Assembly (NCBI GenBank): GCA_900170005.1
Contig: LT827128.1
Coordinates: 806,001-870,000 of the forward strand
From: Gordonibacter massiliensis (ex Traore et al. 2017)
GTDB lineage: Bacteria > Actinomycetota > Coriobacteriia > Coriobacteriales > Eggerthellaceae
DNA: 64,000 nt
Direction of reading: 5' to 3'
Shown: positions 51,292 through 59,769 of the stretch, in pieces
Position numbering within the stretch: position 1 is the stretch's first letter
How the letters are laid out: every line of letters starts with the position of its first letter
The notes under the pieces: model-generated
Told to the model about the DNA's origin: nothing
The model's input: only the letters and a program-made list of their open reading frames with translations
Databases searched by the model: none
Made by a program: the position numbers and the translations under genes

Positions 51292-53637
51292 TCAAGCCTG
51301 CTCGATGAGCCCCGCGGCGCGCGTGGGGTCGCCGACCAGCCACACGCGGTCGCCGGGGAACAGGCGCGTGTTGCGCGAGGGTTTCATACGCACGAGGGCC
51401 TCGTGCTCGTGCGCCACCACCAAGCTCGCATTGGCCCCCTTGAAGTCGATCGAGGAGATGGTCTTGCCCGCGAAGGGCGAGCCCGCCCCCACGTCCAGCG
51501 CGAAGCAGGTGGCGTCGAGGCGGGCCGGGCCGCGTGTCAGATAGGCGTCCAGCATGACGCTTTCAGCTTCATCCTCCTCGAGCAAGCCGTCTTTGAGCAT
51601 GCTCTGCAGATACGCGTCCACCTCGGCCTCGGTGCCCAGGAAGGCCAGCACGTCGCCCTCGCGCACGCCGAGCGGGTCGTTCGGGTCGTTGATGCGCCGG
51701 GCCAGCTCCTCCTTCGACAGGCGCGCGACGCGGTCGGCGTCCACGCGCCGCCCGTCGCGCACGATGGCCATGAGGTCCAGGTTGTGCGCGATGCCGAACA
51801 TCACGTCTGCGGAGCGCTGCGCGCCCAGCAGCTTGAGCGTGCGCGAGGCCTCCACCTCCACCACGTACAGGTGCTTCTCCACCCAGTTCGCGTGATCCTC
51901 GTCGGAGAGGCTCGCACGCCGCTCGGCCAGCACGCTCTCTTTGAGGTTGCCGGTGAAGCTGGTCTCGAGCTTGAGGAACAGCGAGTGCAGCGTGCGCGAG
52001 CGTCCGAGCACCGCGGTGCAGGCGGCACCCAAAAGCACCATCCACGCAAGGTTGTCGGCGCCGGCCGCGTAGGCGATGGCCAGCACGGAGAAAAACGAGA
52101 GCGCAACGCCGGCGGCCGAGAGGGCGACGAGGGCAGGGCGGTTGCGCCGACGGCGCAGCCAAAGCGCCCCGAACTCGTTCTTGCGCCCCGTGTAGAACAG
52201 GTTCGCCATGAACAGTCCTGTGACAAGGATGCCGAGCGCCGCCATGGCGCCGGTGAGGAGAGGCTCGGGCACGGTGCCGCGCAGAAGGCGGGGGACCATC
52301 TTCACCAGCACCTCCACCGAGGCGGCGGCGCACAGCACCACGAGGCCCGCCTTGAAGAACCAGCGCTTCAGGTAGTCGCGCCACAGGTTCTCGCCCTCGT
52401 CGTCGCCCTCGTCCTCGGCGGCCTCCTCGCGGCGCTCGAGGAAGGCGAGCGCGCTCGCGGGCAGCAGGCGCACGAGCAGCCGGTAGGCGCGCTCGGAGTT
52501 GCGCACCAGCAGGGGCGAGGCGAGCGAGGTGACCACCGACACCGTCACGATCACGGGGTAGAGGAAACCCGCCGTCACGCCGAGCGAGGTGCCGAGCGCC
52601 GCGATGATGAACGAGAACTCGCCGATCTGCGCCAGGCTCAAGCCCGCCTTCACCGCGGTCCTGAGCGACTGGCCCGCCAAAAGCGCGCCCAGGCAGCAGA
52701 AGAGCGACCGCCCGATCACCGTCACGGCGGCCAGAAGCGCCACCGTGCCCAGGTTGTCGATGACGGCCTGCGGGGCCACCAGCATGCCCACCGACACGAA
52801 GAACACGGCTCCGAACAGGTCTTTCAAAGGCTTGAACAGAGCGGCAATACGGGGGGCCTGCACGGTGCCCGCCAGGATGGACCCCGCGAGGAACGCGCCG
52901 AGCGCCGAGGAGAACCCGATGCCCACGGCCAGCGCGGCCATGCCGAAGCACAGCGCGATGGAGGCGACGAGCAGGATCTCGTCGTTCACGGCGTCGCGGA
53001 TGCGCTTGAGGGCGCTCGGCACCACGATGACGCTGAGCGCGAACCATACGATGAGATATAAAGCCATGCGACCGATCTTGAGCACCACGTCCGCCGCCTC
53101 GGCGCCCGCGCCGGCTCCGGCCGTGGAGAGCACCGCCAGCAGGAACACCGCCGCGATGTCCTCGATGACGAGCACGCCGAACACGAGCTCGGTGAAGCCC
53201 TGCCCCTTGATGCCCAGATCGGTGAACGTCTTCACGATGATGGACGACGACGAGATGGCCAGCATCCCGCCCAAGAACAGGCTCATGACGAACGACCAGC
53301 CCAGAAGCGTGCCCACCAACAGTCCGAGGGCTATCATGAGCGACATCTCCGTGGCGGCGGTCACCACGGCGGGCCGCCCCACGGTGGTGAGTTTCAGCAC
53401 GCTGAACTCCAGCCCCAGGCCGAACATGAGGAAGATGACGCCGATGTCCGACCACGTGGTGATGCTGGCCGTGTCCACCACGGTGGGCACCCACGCGATG
53501 GCCGGCCCCACCAAAAAACCTGCCAGCACGTAGCCCACCACGAGCGGTAGCTTGAGGCGCCGGCACGCGATGGTGACGACCGCGGCCACGGCCAAAATGA
53601 GGGCGAGGTCGGTGATGAGCGGAGGAAGGTTCTGCAT
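51292..53637 (-). CDS. Kef-type cation:proton antiporter (CPA2) with RCK-C domains
   Basis: 781 residues. About 12 helices form the Na+/H+ exchanger domain (1-390), with GYVLAGFLVGP and the helix-break VFGVLVIEDIAAVFLL. A second set of four helices (about 430-545) is followed by two TrkA-C/RCK-C-like domains (about 590-670 and 690-781: FLGTEAEVDAYL, VWLVGDPTRAAGL). Probably a K+/H+ or Na+/H+ antiporter gated by a nucleotide ligand, at the cytoplasmic membrane. The start is at 53637. Confidence 0.9.
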   Translation of the reverse strand: MQNLPPLITDLALILAVAAVVTIACRRLKLPLVVGYVLAGFLVGPAIAWVPTVVDTASITTWSDIGVIFLMFGLGLEFSVLKLTTVGRPAVVTAATEMSLMIALGLLVGTLLGWSFVMSLFLGGMLAISSSSIIVKTFTDLGIKGQGFTELVFGVLVIEDIAAVFLLAVLSTAGAGAGAEAADVVLKIGRMALYLIVWFALSVIVVPSALKRIRDAVNDEILLVASIALCFGMAALAVGIGFSSALGAFLAGSILAGTVQAPRIAALFKPLKDLFGAVFFVSVGMLVAPQAVIDNLGTVALLAAVTVIGRSLFCCLGALLAGQSLRTAVKAGLSLAQIGEFSFIIAALGTSLGVTAGFLYPVIVTVSVVTSLASPLLVRNSERAYRLLVRLLPASALAFLERREEAAEDEGDDEGENLWRDYLKRWFFKAGLVVLCAAASVEVLVKMVPRLLRGTVPEPLLTGAMAALGILVTGLFMANLFYTGRKNEFGALWLRRRRNRPALVALSAAGVALSFFSVLAIAYAAGADNLAWMVLLGAACTAVLGRSRTLHSLFLKLETSFTGNLKESVLAERRASLSDEDHANWVEKHLYVVEVEASRTLKLLGAQRSADVMFGIAHNLDLMAIVRDGRRVDADRVARLSKEELARRINDPNDPLGVREGDVLAFLGTEAEVDAYLQSMLKDGLLEEDEAESVMLDAYLTRGPARLDATCFALDVGAGSPFAGKTISSIDFKGANASLVVAHEHEALVRMKPSRNTRLFPGDRVWLVGDPTRAAGLIEQA

Positions 53638-53789
53638 GCGGTTCCTTCGGGGTGAAGTCAGCGTTTGATTGTGCGTTCGCTCAACCTCTTATTTTAGCAG
53701 GTTCGAGGTCTTGCGGCGGCCGCGGGTTGCTCTCCGCCGCGTCTGCTATGCGCGAGTCGAGGGCGTGCCGTTCCGTCGGGGAATGCATG

Positions 53790-53820
53790 AAGGCCGGGAT
53801 CCTTCGCGGATTCCGGCCTT
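53790..53820. terminator. hairpin, probable terminator of the DUF5692 gene
   Basis: AAGGCCGG / CCGGCCTT arms (53790-53797, 53813-53820) enclose an inner ATCC/GGAT stem. It lies just past the minus-strand stop at 53853; the tail has no strong T-run on that strand. The rest of 53638-53852 shows nothing else. Confidence 0.5.
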
Positions 53821-53852
53821 CTTCGTATCGGGTTGCCGTCAACGGGCGATCG

Positions 53853-54890
53853 CTACGCGCCCTGCGGGGCCTCGTCGCCCGCCTGGGGCTTGGGGTCCTG
53901 CGGCAGCGCCGGGGCGTCCTCGCGACGGGCCATGGCCTGGTCGTAGTCGCGCGTTCCCACGAACACCTCGTTCAGGTACGGGTTCACCTTCAGCTTCCTG
54001 GCGCGGTACATGATGTAGGCGAAGGCGGCCACATTGGCCAGGAGCGCTATCACCGAGACTGCCAGGTTCACGTTCGGGTTGTTCACCGACTGCACGCTGA
54101 ACACGCTGTAGTCCTGGAAGGCGGGAACCACCTGAGCGAACATGCACCAGATGGCCAGCGTGAACGCGCGGTTCTGTATCCAGCCGCCCTTGTTCCACAG
54201 CATCGCCGCCACGGTGGGGGCCAAAAGCAGCGCCAGGCCGCAGTAGAACGAGTGCGTGGGCAGGCAGTTGTAGGTGTAGCAGAAGTTCCACAGGTCGTAG
54301 GCGATGATGAACACCCACGTCATGTCGGGCCAGAGCATGTCCTGCTTCTTCTTGGACACGTAGATGCCGAACCAGCCGGTCATGCAGGCGATGTTGATGA
54401 GGCCCGCCACGCCGTTGAACACGTTGTGCCAGCCGCCGTAGAGCGTGACGCCCTCGGAGGACACCCAGGTGGTGCCGAACGCGCGCAGCGCGCTCTCGAA
54501 GTCGCTCACCACGGCGATGAGGATGTTGATGGCCACGATGACGAACGGGAAGCACTTGAACCAGTGCGACTTGCCGATCTTGCCCCAGCGGTACTTGAGC
54601 GCCATGAAGCCGATGCAGCCGATGGTGGCCGCGTAGAGCTTCGCGTAGTGGAACCAGCTGTTCATGTGCACGTAGGTGGGGTTGTTGAGCGCCCAGTCGG
54701 CGCCTGCCGCGGCTCCGGCGTAGATGGCGACGAAATACGCCGTCAGCGCTATCGGCACCGCGATGAAGCAGACGGTGCCGCCGATCTTCGAGCGCCGGGC
54801 CACTTCGTTGATGAGGATGAGGCCGATGAACACCATGGCCCACCCGAGCCACTGATACAGGGCGTTCTCGCCGTAGACTTGGAACAACAT
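53853..54890 (-). CDS. DUF5692-like multi-pass membrane protein
   Basis: 345 residues, about eight or nine hydrophobic helices, with aromatic-rich loops (GGWHNVFNGVAGLINI, YDLWNFCYTYNCLPTHSFYC) and a Pro/Asp-rich cytoplasmic tail. It resembles the DUF5692 family seen in Eggerthella-type bacteria. Start at 54890 with AAGAAGGGG. Function unknown. It reads toward 53853, and the TetR gene upstream on the same strand (131 bp) may be its regulator; the respiratory cluster is on the other side of that TetR gene. Confidence 0.75.
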   Translation of the reverse strand: MLFQVYGENALYQWLGWAMVFIGLILINEVARRSKIGGTVCFIAVPIALTAYFVAIYAGAAAGADWALNNPTYVHMNSWFHYAKLYAATIGCIGFMALKYRWGKIGKSHWFKCFPFVIVAINILIAVVSDFESALRAFGTTWVSSEGVTLYGGWHNVFNGVAGLINIACMTGWFGIYVSKKKQDMLWPDMTWVFIIAYDLWNFCYTYNCLPTHSFYCGLALLLAPTVAAMLWNKGGWIQNRAFTLAIWCMFAQVVPAFQDYSVFSVQSVNNPNVNLAVSVIALLANVAAFAYIMYRARKLKVNPYLNEVFVGTRDYDQAMARREDAPALPQDPKPQAGDEAPQGA

Positions 54891-55021
54891 GTCGGTTACC
54901 CCTTCTTTCTTGAGCTTGCCTTGCCACTTCCCACGCAGTGGCCGCGTTTGCCTCCTTCGTCGGCAGGGCGCACGTTTCCAAGGGCGCCCTCGCGTCCTCG
55001 TCGTCCTGCTGTTCGAATGCG

Positions 55022-55627
55022 CTAGATGCCCGCGTCCTCCCCGCCCGTTCGCTCGGGCGGAACCTCGGTGCCGCGGACGATATGCAGCGTTTGGGCTATC
55101 AGGTCCTTCAGCACCTCGTCCTGCGCCTCGGGGTGGTGCCGGACGTAGCCGACGATCCCCAGAACCAGCATGTAGAACGTCTCGTAGACGTGGTCCACCT
55201 TGATGGTGTGCAAGCGGCCGTAGTCGCGCACCGTGGTCTCCAGCATGTACGAGGCCACGCGATCGGCCACGCGGTTGACGAACTCCAGGTAGAGCGCCGC
55301 GTTCTCCTCTGAGGCGAGCGAGCGGCGGAACGCGTCGTTCTCGAACACGCCCAAGCGCAGCAACTTGACCACGCTTTCGAGCGCATGCTCGATGTTGCCG
55401 GGGCGGCGCTCGTTGTTCCAGTACTCGAGCGCCTCGATGTAGTCGGCCACGTAGGCGTCCAGCACGGCCGAGGTCACGGCGTCCTTGTCGGGGAAGTAGT
55501 GGTAGAACAGCGTGCGCGTCACGCCCAGGCGGTCGGTGATGCTCTGCACCGACGTGCGCGAGAGGCCCTGCTCCTCGTAGAGCTGGCGGGCGGCTTCGAT
55601 GATCTCCTCGCGGCGCTGGTCGCTCAT
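55022..55627 (-). CDS. TetR/AcrR family transcriptional regulator
   Basis: 201 residues. N-terminal HTH with LSRTSVQSITDRLGVTRTLF and YHYFPDKDAVTSAVLDAYV. The C-terminal domain is helical and unassigned. Divergent from the cytochrome operon, and the palindrome TTGACA-GGG-TGTCAA in the shared 201-bp region is a good operator, so it probably represses itself and the respiratory cluster in response to the substrate. Confidence 0.9.
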   Translation of the reverse strand: MSDQRREEIIEAARQLYEEQGLSRTSVQSITDRLGVTRTLFYHYFPDKDAVTSAVLDAYVADYIEALEYWNNERRPGNIEHALESVVKLLRLGVFENDAFRRSLASEENAALYLEFVNRVADRVASYMLETTVRDYGRLHTIKVDHVYETFYMLVLGIVGYVRHHPEAQDEVLKDLIAQTLHIVRGTEVPPERTGGEDAGI

Positions 55628-55682
55628 CGCCCCTCCTTACGCTTCGCCGGACGGCTTGTCCGACGACCCTGTCGATGAGCGC

Positions 55683-55712
55683 AGAATACGCCCCCGATTG
55701 ACAGGGTGTCAA
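55683..55712 (-). promoter_or_regulatory. tetR promoter and palindromic operator
   Basis: On the minus strand TTGACA (55712-55707), 18 bp and TATTCT (55688-55683). The -35 is part of the 15-bp palindrome TTGACAGGGTGTCAA (55698-55712). A further half site GTCAATG lies at 55732. For the plus-strand cytochrome operon TTGCGT (55751-55756), 16 bp and TAAGAT (55773-55778) is a possible promoter. Confidence 0.65.
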
Positions 55713-55828
55713 TGTACACTTTTGGTTTTTCGTCAATGATTTTATGAAGATTGCGTGCTAGTATTCCGCCCATAAGATTCACAAGTGAAATAAAAACAAA
55801 ACACTAGTGAACAAAAAAGGAGGAGGGC

Positions 55829-56374
55829 ATGGAAGGGAAGAGGCGCACGAAGCGGTGGCCGGTCATCGTGGGCGTGGTGGTTGTCGTCGTCGCCTGCGCG
55901 GGCGCGGGGTTCTGGGCGTGGCACGAGCAGCCGAGCTTCTGCAACGCGATCTGCCACGAGCCCATGGACAACTACGTGGAAGGCTACTTCGACGACGCGA
56001 CGCTCATGGCCAACGCGCACGAGCAGGCGGGCACGACCTGCTTGGACTGCCACGAGGCGAAGCTGTCGGAGCAGGTGGCCGAAGGGTTGTCGTGGGTGCG
56101 CGGCGACTTCTCCGTCGACGAGGCGGGCAACCTGTCCACGGTGGGCGTGCGGGCCGACGCGAAGATGTGCACGCGGGCGGGGTGCCACGATTTCGACGAG
56201 GTGGCAGCCGCGACGGAGAACTGGGGCGGCGAGCCGGGCGTGAACCCGCACGCGTCCCATCAGGGCACGGCCATCGACTGCAGCAACTGCCACGGCGCGC
56301 ACGAAACGTCGTATATGTACTGCAACGCCTGCCACGCATACGAGGTTCCCGACGGTTGGGAGAGCCCCCGGTAA
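55829..56374 (+). CDS. membrane-anchored multiheme cytochrome c (NapC/NrfH-like)
   Basis: 181 residues. One N-terminal membrane anchor (about 10-32). Five heme-binding motifs: CNAICH (38-43, CX3CH), CLDCH (71-75), CTRAGCH (114-120, CX4CH), CSNCH (151-155) and CNACH (165-169). Two have unusual spacing. It should take electrons from the quinol pool and pass them to the reductase coded downstream. GGAGGAGGG precedes the ATG. First gene of a four-gene operon. Confidence 0.92.
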   Translation: MEGKRRTKRWPVIVGVVVVVVACAGAGFWAWHEQPSFCNAICHEPMDNYVEGYFDDATLMANAHEQAGTTCLDCHEAKLSEQVAEGLSWVRGDFSVDEAGNLSTVGVRADAKMCTRAGCHDFDEVAAATENWGGEPGVNPHASHQGTAIDCSNCHGAHETSYMYCNACHAYEVPDGWESPR

Positions 56375-56426
56375 GGGGCGCCCGGCAGCCGGGGGATCGC
56401 CATCACGCGCGAGAAGGAGGACGACG

Positions 56427-56924
56427 ATGAAGAAGACAGCGGCCGTCGCATGCGGCGCGGCGGCGCTCACCTTGGGTTTGACGGGGTGCAGCGCCGGGTT
56501 CGAGGGAACGGGTTCGAAGGACGCGGCGAGCGCCGAGCAGCTCGCGATGCGCTTGGACGACCCGGGGGATCGGGAGATCGCGGCCGACGCCCAGAAGAGG
56601 GCGGAAGGCGAGCTGCGCGACGGCGTGTACACGGGGACGGGAAAAGGGATGGAGGGACTCGTCACCGTCACGCTGCTCGTGCAGGACAACCGCATCTCGT
56701 GTTTGGAGACTGCGCAAGAGGGCGAGAGCCAGAGCAGGGGCGGTTACGAGGCCGTGCGCGACGGCACGTTCGCGGCCCTGATCGAGGCCGCTCAAGGATC
56801 GGACATCGACGCCGTGAGCGGCGCCACCATCACCACCGCGGGCATCAAGCAGGCGGTCGACGACGCGCTCGCGCAGGCGGAAGCCGGCGCGGCGGCAGCG
56901 GGCCAGGGAGGGGAAGCGAGATGA
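56427..56924 (+). CDS. FMN-binding lipoprotein
   Basis: 165 residues. Signal peptide with lipobox LTGC (Cys21), then a FMN_bind domain (about 65-150). The covalent flavinylation motif DAVSGAT (128-134) puts FMN on Thr134. Attachment needs ApbE, which is not in the window. It is the likely electron relay between the cytochrome and the FAD reductase. Overlaps the next gene by 4 bp. Confidence 0.92.
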   Translation: MKKTAAVACGAAALTLGLTGCSAGFEGTGSKDAASAEQLAMRLDDPGDREIAADAQKRAEGELRDGVYTGTGKGMEGLVTVTLLVQDNRISCLETAQEGESQSRGGYEAVRDGTFAALIEAAQGSDIDAVSGATITTAGIKQAVDDALAQAEAGAAAAGQGGEAR

Positions 56925-58771
56925 GCGAGAACAGGGAACGGGCGGCGCGCGGCCTTTCGCGCCGCGACTTTCTGGCGCGCGCCGCCGTCGTGGTGGGCGG
57001 CACCGCCGCCGCGGCGGCGGTGCCGGGCGCGGCCTACGCCGTGCAGGAGGGCGCGATAGGCGACTGGGCGGCCGACGGGTCCGCGCAGGTGGCGGTTCCT
57101 GCGAGCGCGGACACGAACGCGTCGTGGTCGGACGGCACGTACCGCGAGCACAACGGCGCGGCCTTCCCGGCCGACGACGCGACGCCCATTCCCCCGCGCG
57201 CGGTACCTGCGGAATGGGACTACGAGTGCGAGATCTGCGTGGTGGGCGCGGGCGGCGGCGGGCTGAACGCGGCGGCGCGGGCGGCCGAGCTGGGCGCCGA
57301 CGTCATCTGCGTGGAGGCCCTGGGCCTGCATGGCGGCAACGCGCAGGAGGCGGGCATGTGCGCCATCCTGGGAGGTTCGAAGCTGCAGGAGTCCAAGCGC
57401 TTCGCCTTCCCGTCCTATCCCTTCGACGCCAAGAAGCTGGCCGACTGGGCCATCGACGAGTACCACTACGCGTGCGACCCGCGCCTCATCAACCTCATCG
57501 CCGAGGAGGGCGGCCACTGCATCGACTGGATGGCCGACTGCGGGGTGCAGTGGCGCCTCGGCGAGGTGCCGGTGTACGTGGCGCCGAAGAACTCGACGCT
57601 CGACCACCACGTGCTCAAGATGAAGGACGCCACCGACGCCATGTTCAGCTTCGGCCAACGGCACGGGGTGGACTACCGTTTCCAGAGCCCGGCCGAGGCG
57701 CTCGTGCAGGACGGCGACGGGCGCGTGGTGGGCGTGGTGGTGCGCGAGGATTACGGGGACGAGAAGTACATCCACGCCACGCGCGGCGTCATCCTCACGG
57801 CGGGCGGCTTCTGCAACAACAAGGCGCTCCTCGAGCGCTACATTCCCACGGCGGCCATGGGCTGCGCCTCGAGCTACCTCACGGCGGGCGAGACGGGCGA
57901 GTGCTTCCGCATGGGCCTGGGCGCGGGTGCCGACGTGTCGGGCTTCAACAGCTCGGCCAGCTTCGACGGCGGCGTGGACTGGGAGGCCGAGGGCGGCCAG
58001 TGGGCGCGCTTCCTCTACGACGGCATGACGCAGCTGTCGCGCCAGCCGTGGTTCACGGTCGACCGCTGCGGCAACCGCCTGCGCTACATGGACAGCCGCG
58101 TGGGCGAGGACGGCGCGAACGCCATCTACGCGCTGGGCGATTTGGCCACCATCCAGATGACGCCGCCGGGGCACCGCTCCTACATCGTGTTCGACGCGCA
58201 CTACGAGGACCATCTGGCCGGCTTCGCGCAGGAGCACTGCCGCAAGCTCATCACGCCCGACCTCGAGCAGATCGACAAGGTGCCCGAGCACTACCGCGAC
58301 TGGCACCACGGCGTGCAGGACGCCATCGACGCCGACGTGCTGAAGAAGCGCGACACGCTGGAGGAGCTTGAGCGCGACCTGGGGTTCGAGCCCGGCATCC
58401 TCGTGGAGGCCGTGGAGAAGTGGAACGCGTGCTGCGAGAAGGGCGAGGACGACTTTATGTACCCCATGCCGCCCGAGTGGCTGCACGCCATCAAGGACCC
58501 GCCGTTCTACGGCTGCCGCATCGGCGGCAACCTGTACGGCACGAAGGCGGGCCTGCTCATCAACGACGAGATGCAGGTGGTTTCGACCAAGGGCACCGTG
58601 ATCCCCGGCCTGTACGCCGGGTGGCACACGGCCGGCGGCGCGTGCGGCGAGAACAGCTACATCGGCGATCCCATCCTAGGTTCGCTGCTGGGCGACGTGA
58701 GCCTGGCGTTCTGCGGCGGGTACCTGTGCGGAACGTTCGCGGTGGAGAACGAGATGAAGGGAGGGGAGTAG
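56921..58771 (+). CDS. Tat-exported FAD-dependent reductase, fumarate/urocanate reductase family
   Basis: 616 residues. Twin-arginine signal SRRDFLA (13-19), FAD Rossmann motif GAGGGG (109-114), and the C-terminal FAD signature GLYAGWHTAGGACGEN. The family reduces activated C=C bonds in organic acids such as fumarate, urocanate, hydroxycinnamates and cardenolides, and expands greatly in Eggerthella. The catalytic arginine could not be fixed with confidence. Located downstream of its heme and FMN donors, so all electron-transfer modules are separate polypeptides. Substrate unknown. Confidence 0.88.
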   Translation: MSENRERAARGLSRRDFLARAAVVVGGTAAAAAVPGAAYAVQEGAIGDWAADGSAQVAVPASADTNASWSDGTYREHNGAAFPADDATPIPPRAVPAEWDYECEICVVGAGGGGLNAAARAAELGADVICVEALGLHGGNAQEAGMCAILGGSKLQESKRFAFPSYPFDAKKLADWAIDEYHYACDPRLINLIAEEGGHCIDWMADCGVQWRLGEVPVYVAPKNSTLDHHVLKMKDATDAMFSFGQRHGVDYRFQSPAEALVQDGDGRVVGVVVREDYGDEKYIHATRGVILTAGGFCNNKALLERYIPTAAMGCASSYLTAGETGECFRMGLGAGADVSGFNSSASFDGGVDWEAEGGQWARFLYDGMTQLSRQPWFTVDRCGNRLRYMDSRVGEDGANAIYALGDLATIQMTPPGHRSYIVFDAHYEDHLAGFAQEHCRKLITPDLEQIDKVPEHYRDWHHGVQDAIDADVLKKRDTLEELERDLGFEPGILVEAVEKWNACCEKGEDDFMYPMPPEWLHAIKDPPFYGCRIGGNLYGTKAGLLINDEMQVVSTKGTVIPGLYAGWHTAGGACGENSYIGDPILGSLLGDVSLAFCGGYLCGTFAVENEMKGGE

Positions 58772-58772
58772 C

Positions 58773-59498
58773 GTGAAGGAGCAGATGAAGGGCATGGCCC
58801 GTCCGTTCGCGATGCTGTTCTGCCTCGCCGCCGCGGTGGCGGTGGTGGGGCGCGTCGGCTTGGCGGTGATGGATTTGACGGGCACGATCTCCTACGACTA
58901 CATCTCGGCGGCCGACGTGCCCATTTTGGACGTGGTGTGCTCGATCCTCACCGGGTCGGCGTTCGTGGCGTTCATGTTCGCGGCAGGGCTCGCGCTCGTC
59001 GTGTCGACGGCGGGGCCGGCGCTCTACGGGCTTTTGTGCGCGCGCGGCGCGGCGGGGCCGGGCAGGCCCGCATCGGCGTTTCTGTGGGGATGGGCGACGG
59101 CGCTCGTCGCGCTTTTATGCCTGCTCGTGGTGGTAAGCGGCATCTTGTCGGCCGTGCAGGTGGGTTCGATGAGCTCGAAGCTGCCCTCCGCGCCGGTGCT
59201 GGCCCTCGCGCTCGTGGGCTTCGCGGCGTTCCTCGGCACGCTTCTGGGTGCCGCGTCCATGACGGTGTGCGCGTGCTTCGCGCGGGCGCGGAACGAGGCG
59301 CGTGCCGGGTGGAACCTGGTGGTCGCCGCGCTCGCGTGCGGGTTCGTGGTCATGGTGCTCACCGTGGGCACGTTCGCGGCCCTCAACGCGGCCAGCATCC
59401 AGCTGGGCGTCGTGGGCGCGTGGCTCGCCGCCGACGTGGTCGTGAACCTGGTCATCATGTTCGGGGCGAACGCGCTGGCGAAGAAACAAGTTCGGTAG
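58773..59498 (+). CDS. multi-pass membrane protein of the reductase operon
   Basis: 241 residues, GTG start at 58773 after GGGAGGGG. Hydrophobic segments near 12-33, 50-75, 100-123, 140-168, 183-208 and 215-235. No cofactor motif is visible, and I do not recognise the family. As last gene of the operon, 1 bp after the reductase, it may dock the complex or take up the substrate. A stem CCGCAGCGGGG / CCCCGCTGCGG (59505-59540) follows, without a T-run. Confidence 0.7.
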   Translation: MKEQMKGMARPFAMLFCLAAAVAVVGRVGLAVMDLTGTISYDYISAADVPILDVVCSILTGSAFVAFMFAAGLALVVSTAGPALYGLLCARGAAGPGRPASAFLWGWATALVALLCLLVVVSGILSAVQVGSMSSKLPSAPVLALALVGFAAFLGTLLGAASMTVCACFARARNEARAGWNLVVAALACGFVVMVLTVGTFAALNAASIQLGVVGAWLAADVVVNLVIMFGANALAKKQVR

Positions 59499-59563
59499 CC
59501 GACGCCGCAGCGGGGAAGGCGAGGGCCCTCCCCGCTGCGGGCGCGGACAGCGTGCGGTTCCGC

Positions 59564-59728
59564 CGTGCAAAAATCACCGATGCCCCCCTGCGAGGGACCT
59601 GAAAGGATCGCCGCGGCACGCACGGCTGGTTCAGCAGGGAGCGTTTTTCCAGGTTGCGATTCCTGGCTGCGGGAGTGAAACCCTAACTGGCGGGCGCAAG
59701 AGGGGGACATCGGTGATTTTCGTGCACG
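59564..59728. repeat. 165-bp element with terminal inverted repeats
   Basis: CGTGCA-AAAATCACCGATG-C-CCCCCT (59564-59589) is repeated in reverse at 59701-59728 with a 2-bp indel and one mismatch. About 111 bp lie between without an open frame. The size and arms resemble the element at 12415-12571 but the sequence differs. It lies in the gap between the reductase operon and the MarR gene. Confidence 0.6.
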
Positions 59729-59769
59729 CGGAAGCCTTCGCGGCACTTCGCGCACGCAAACTGCGGCTC

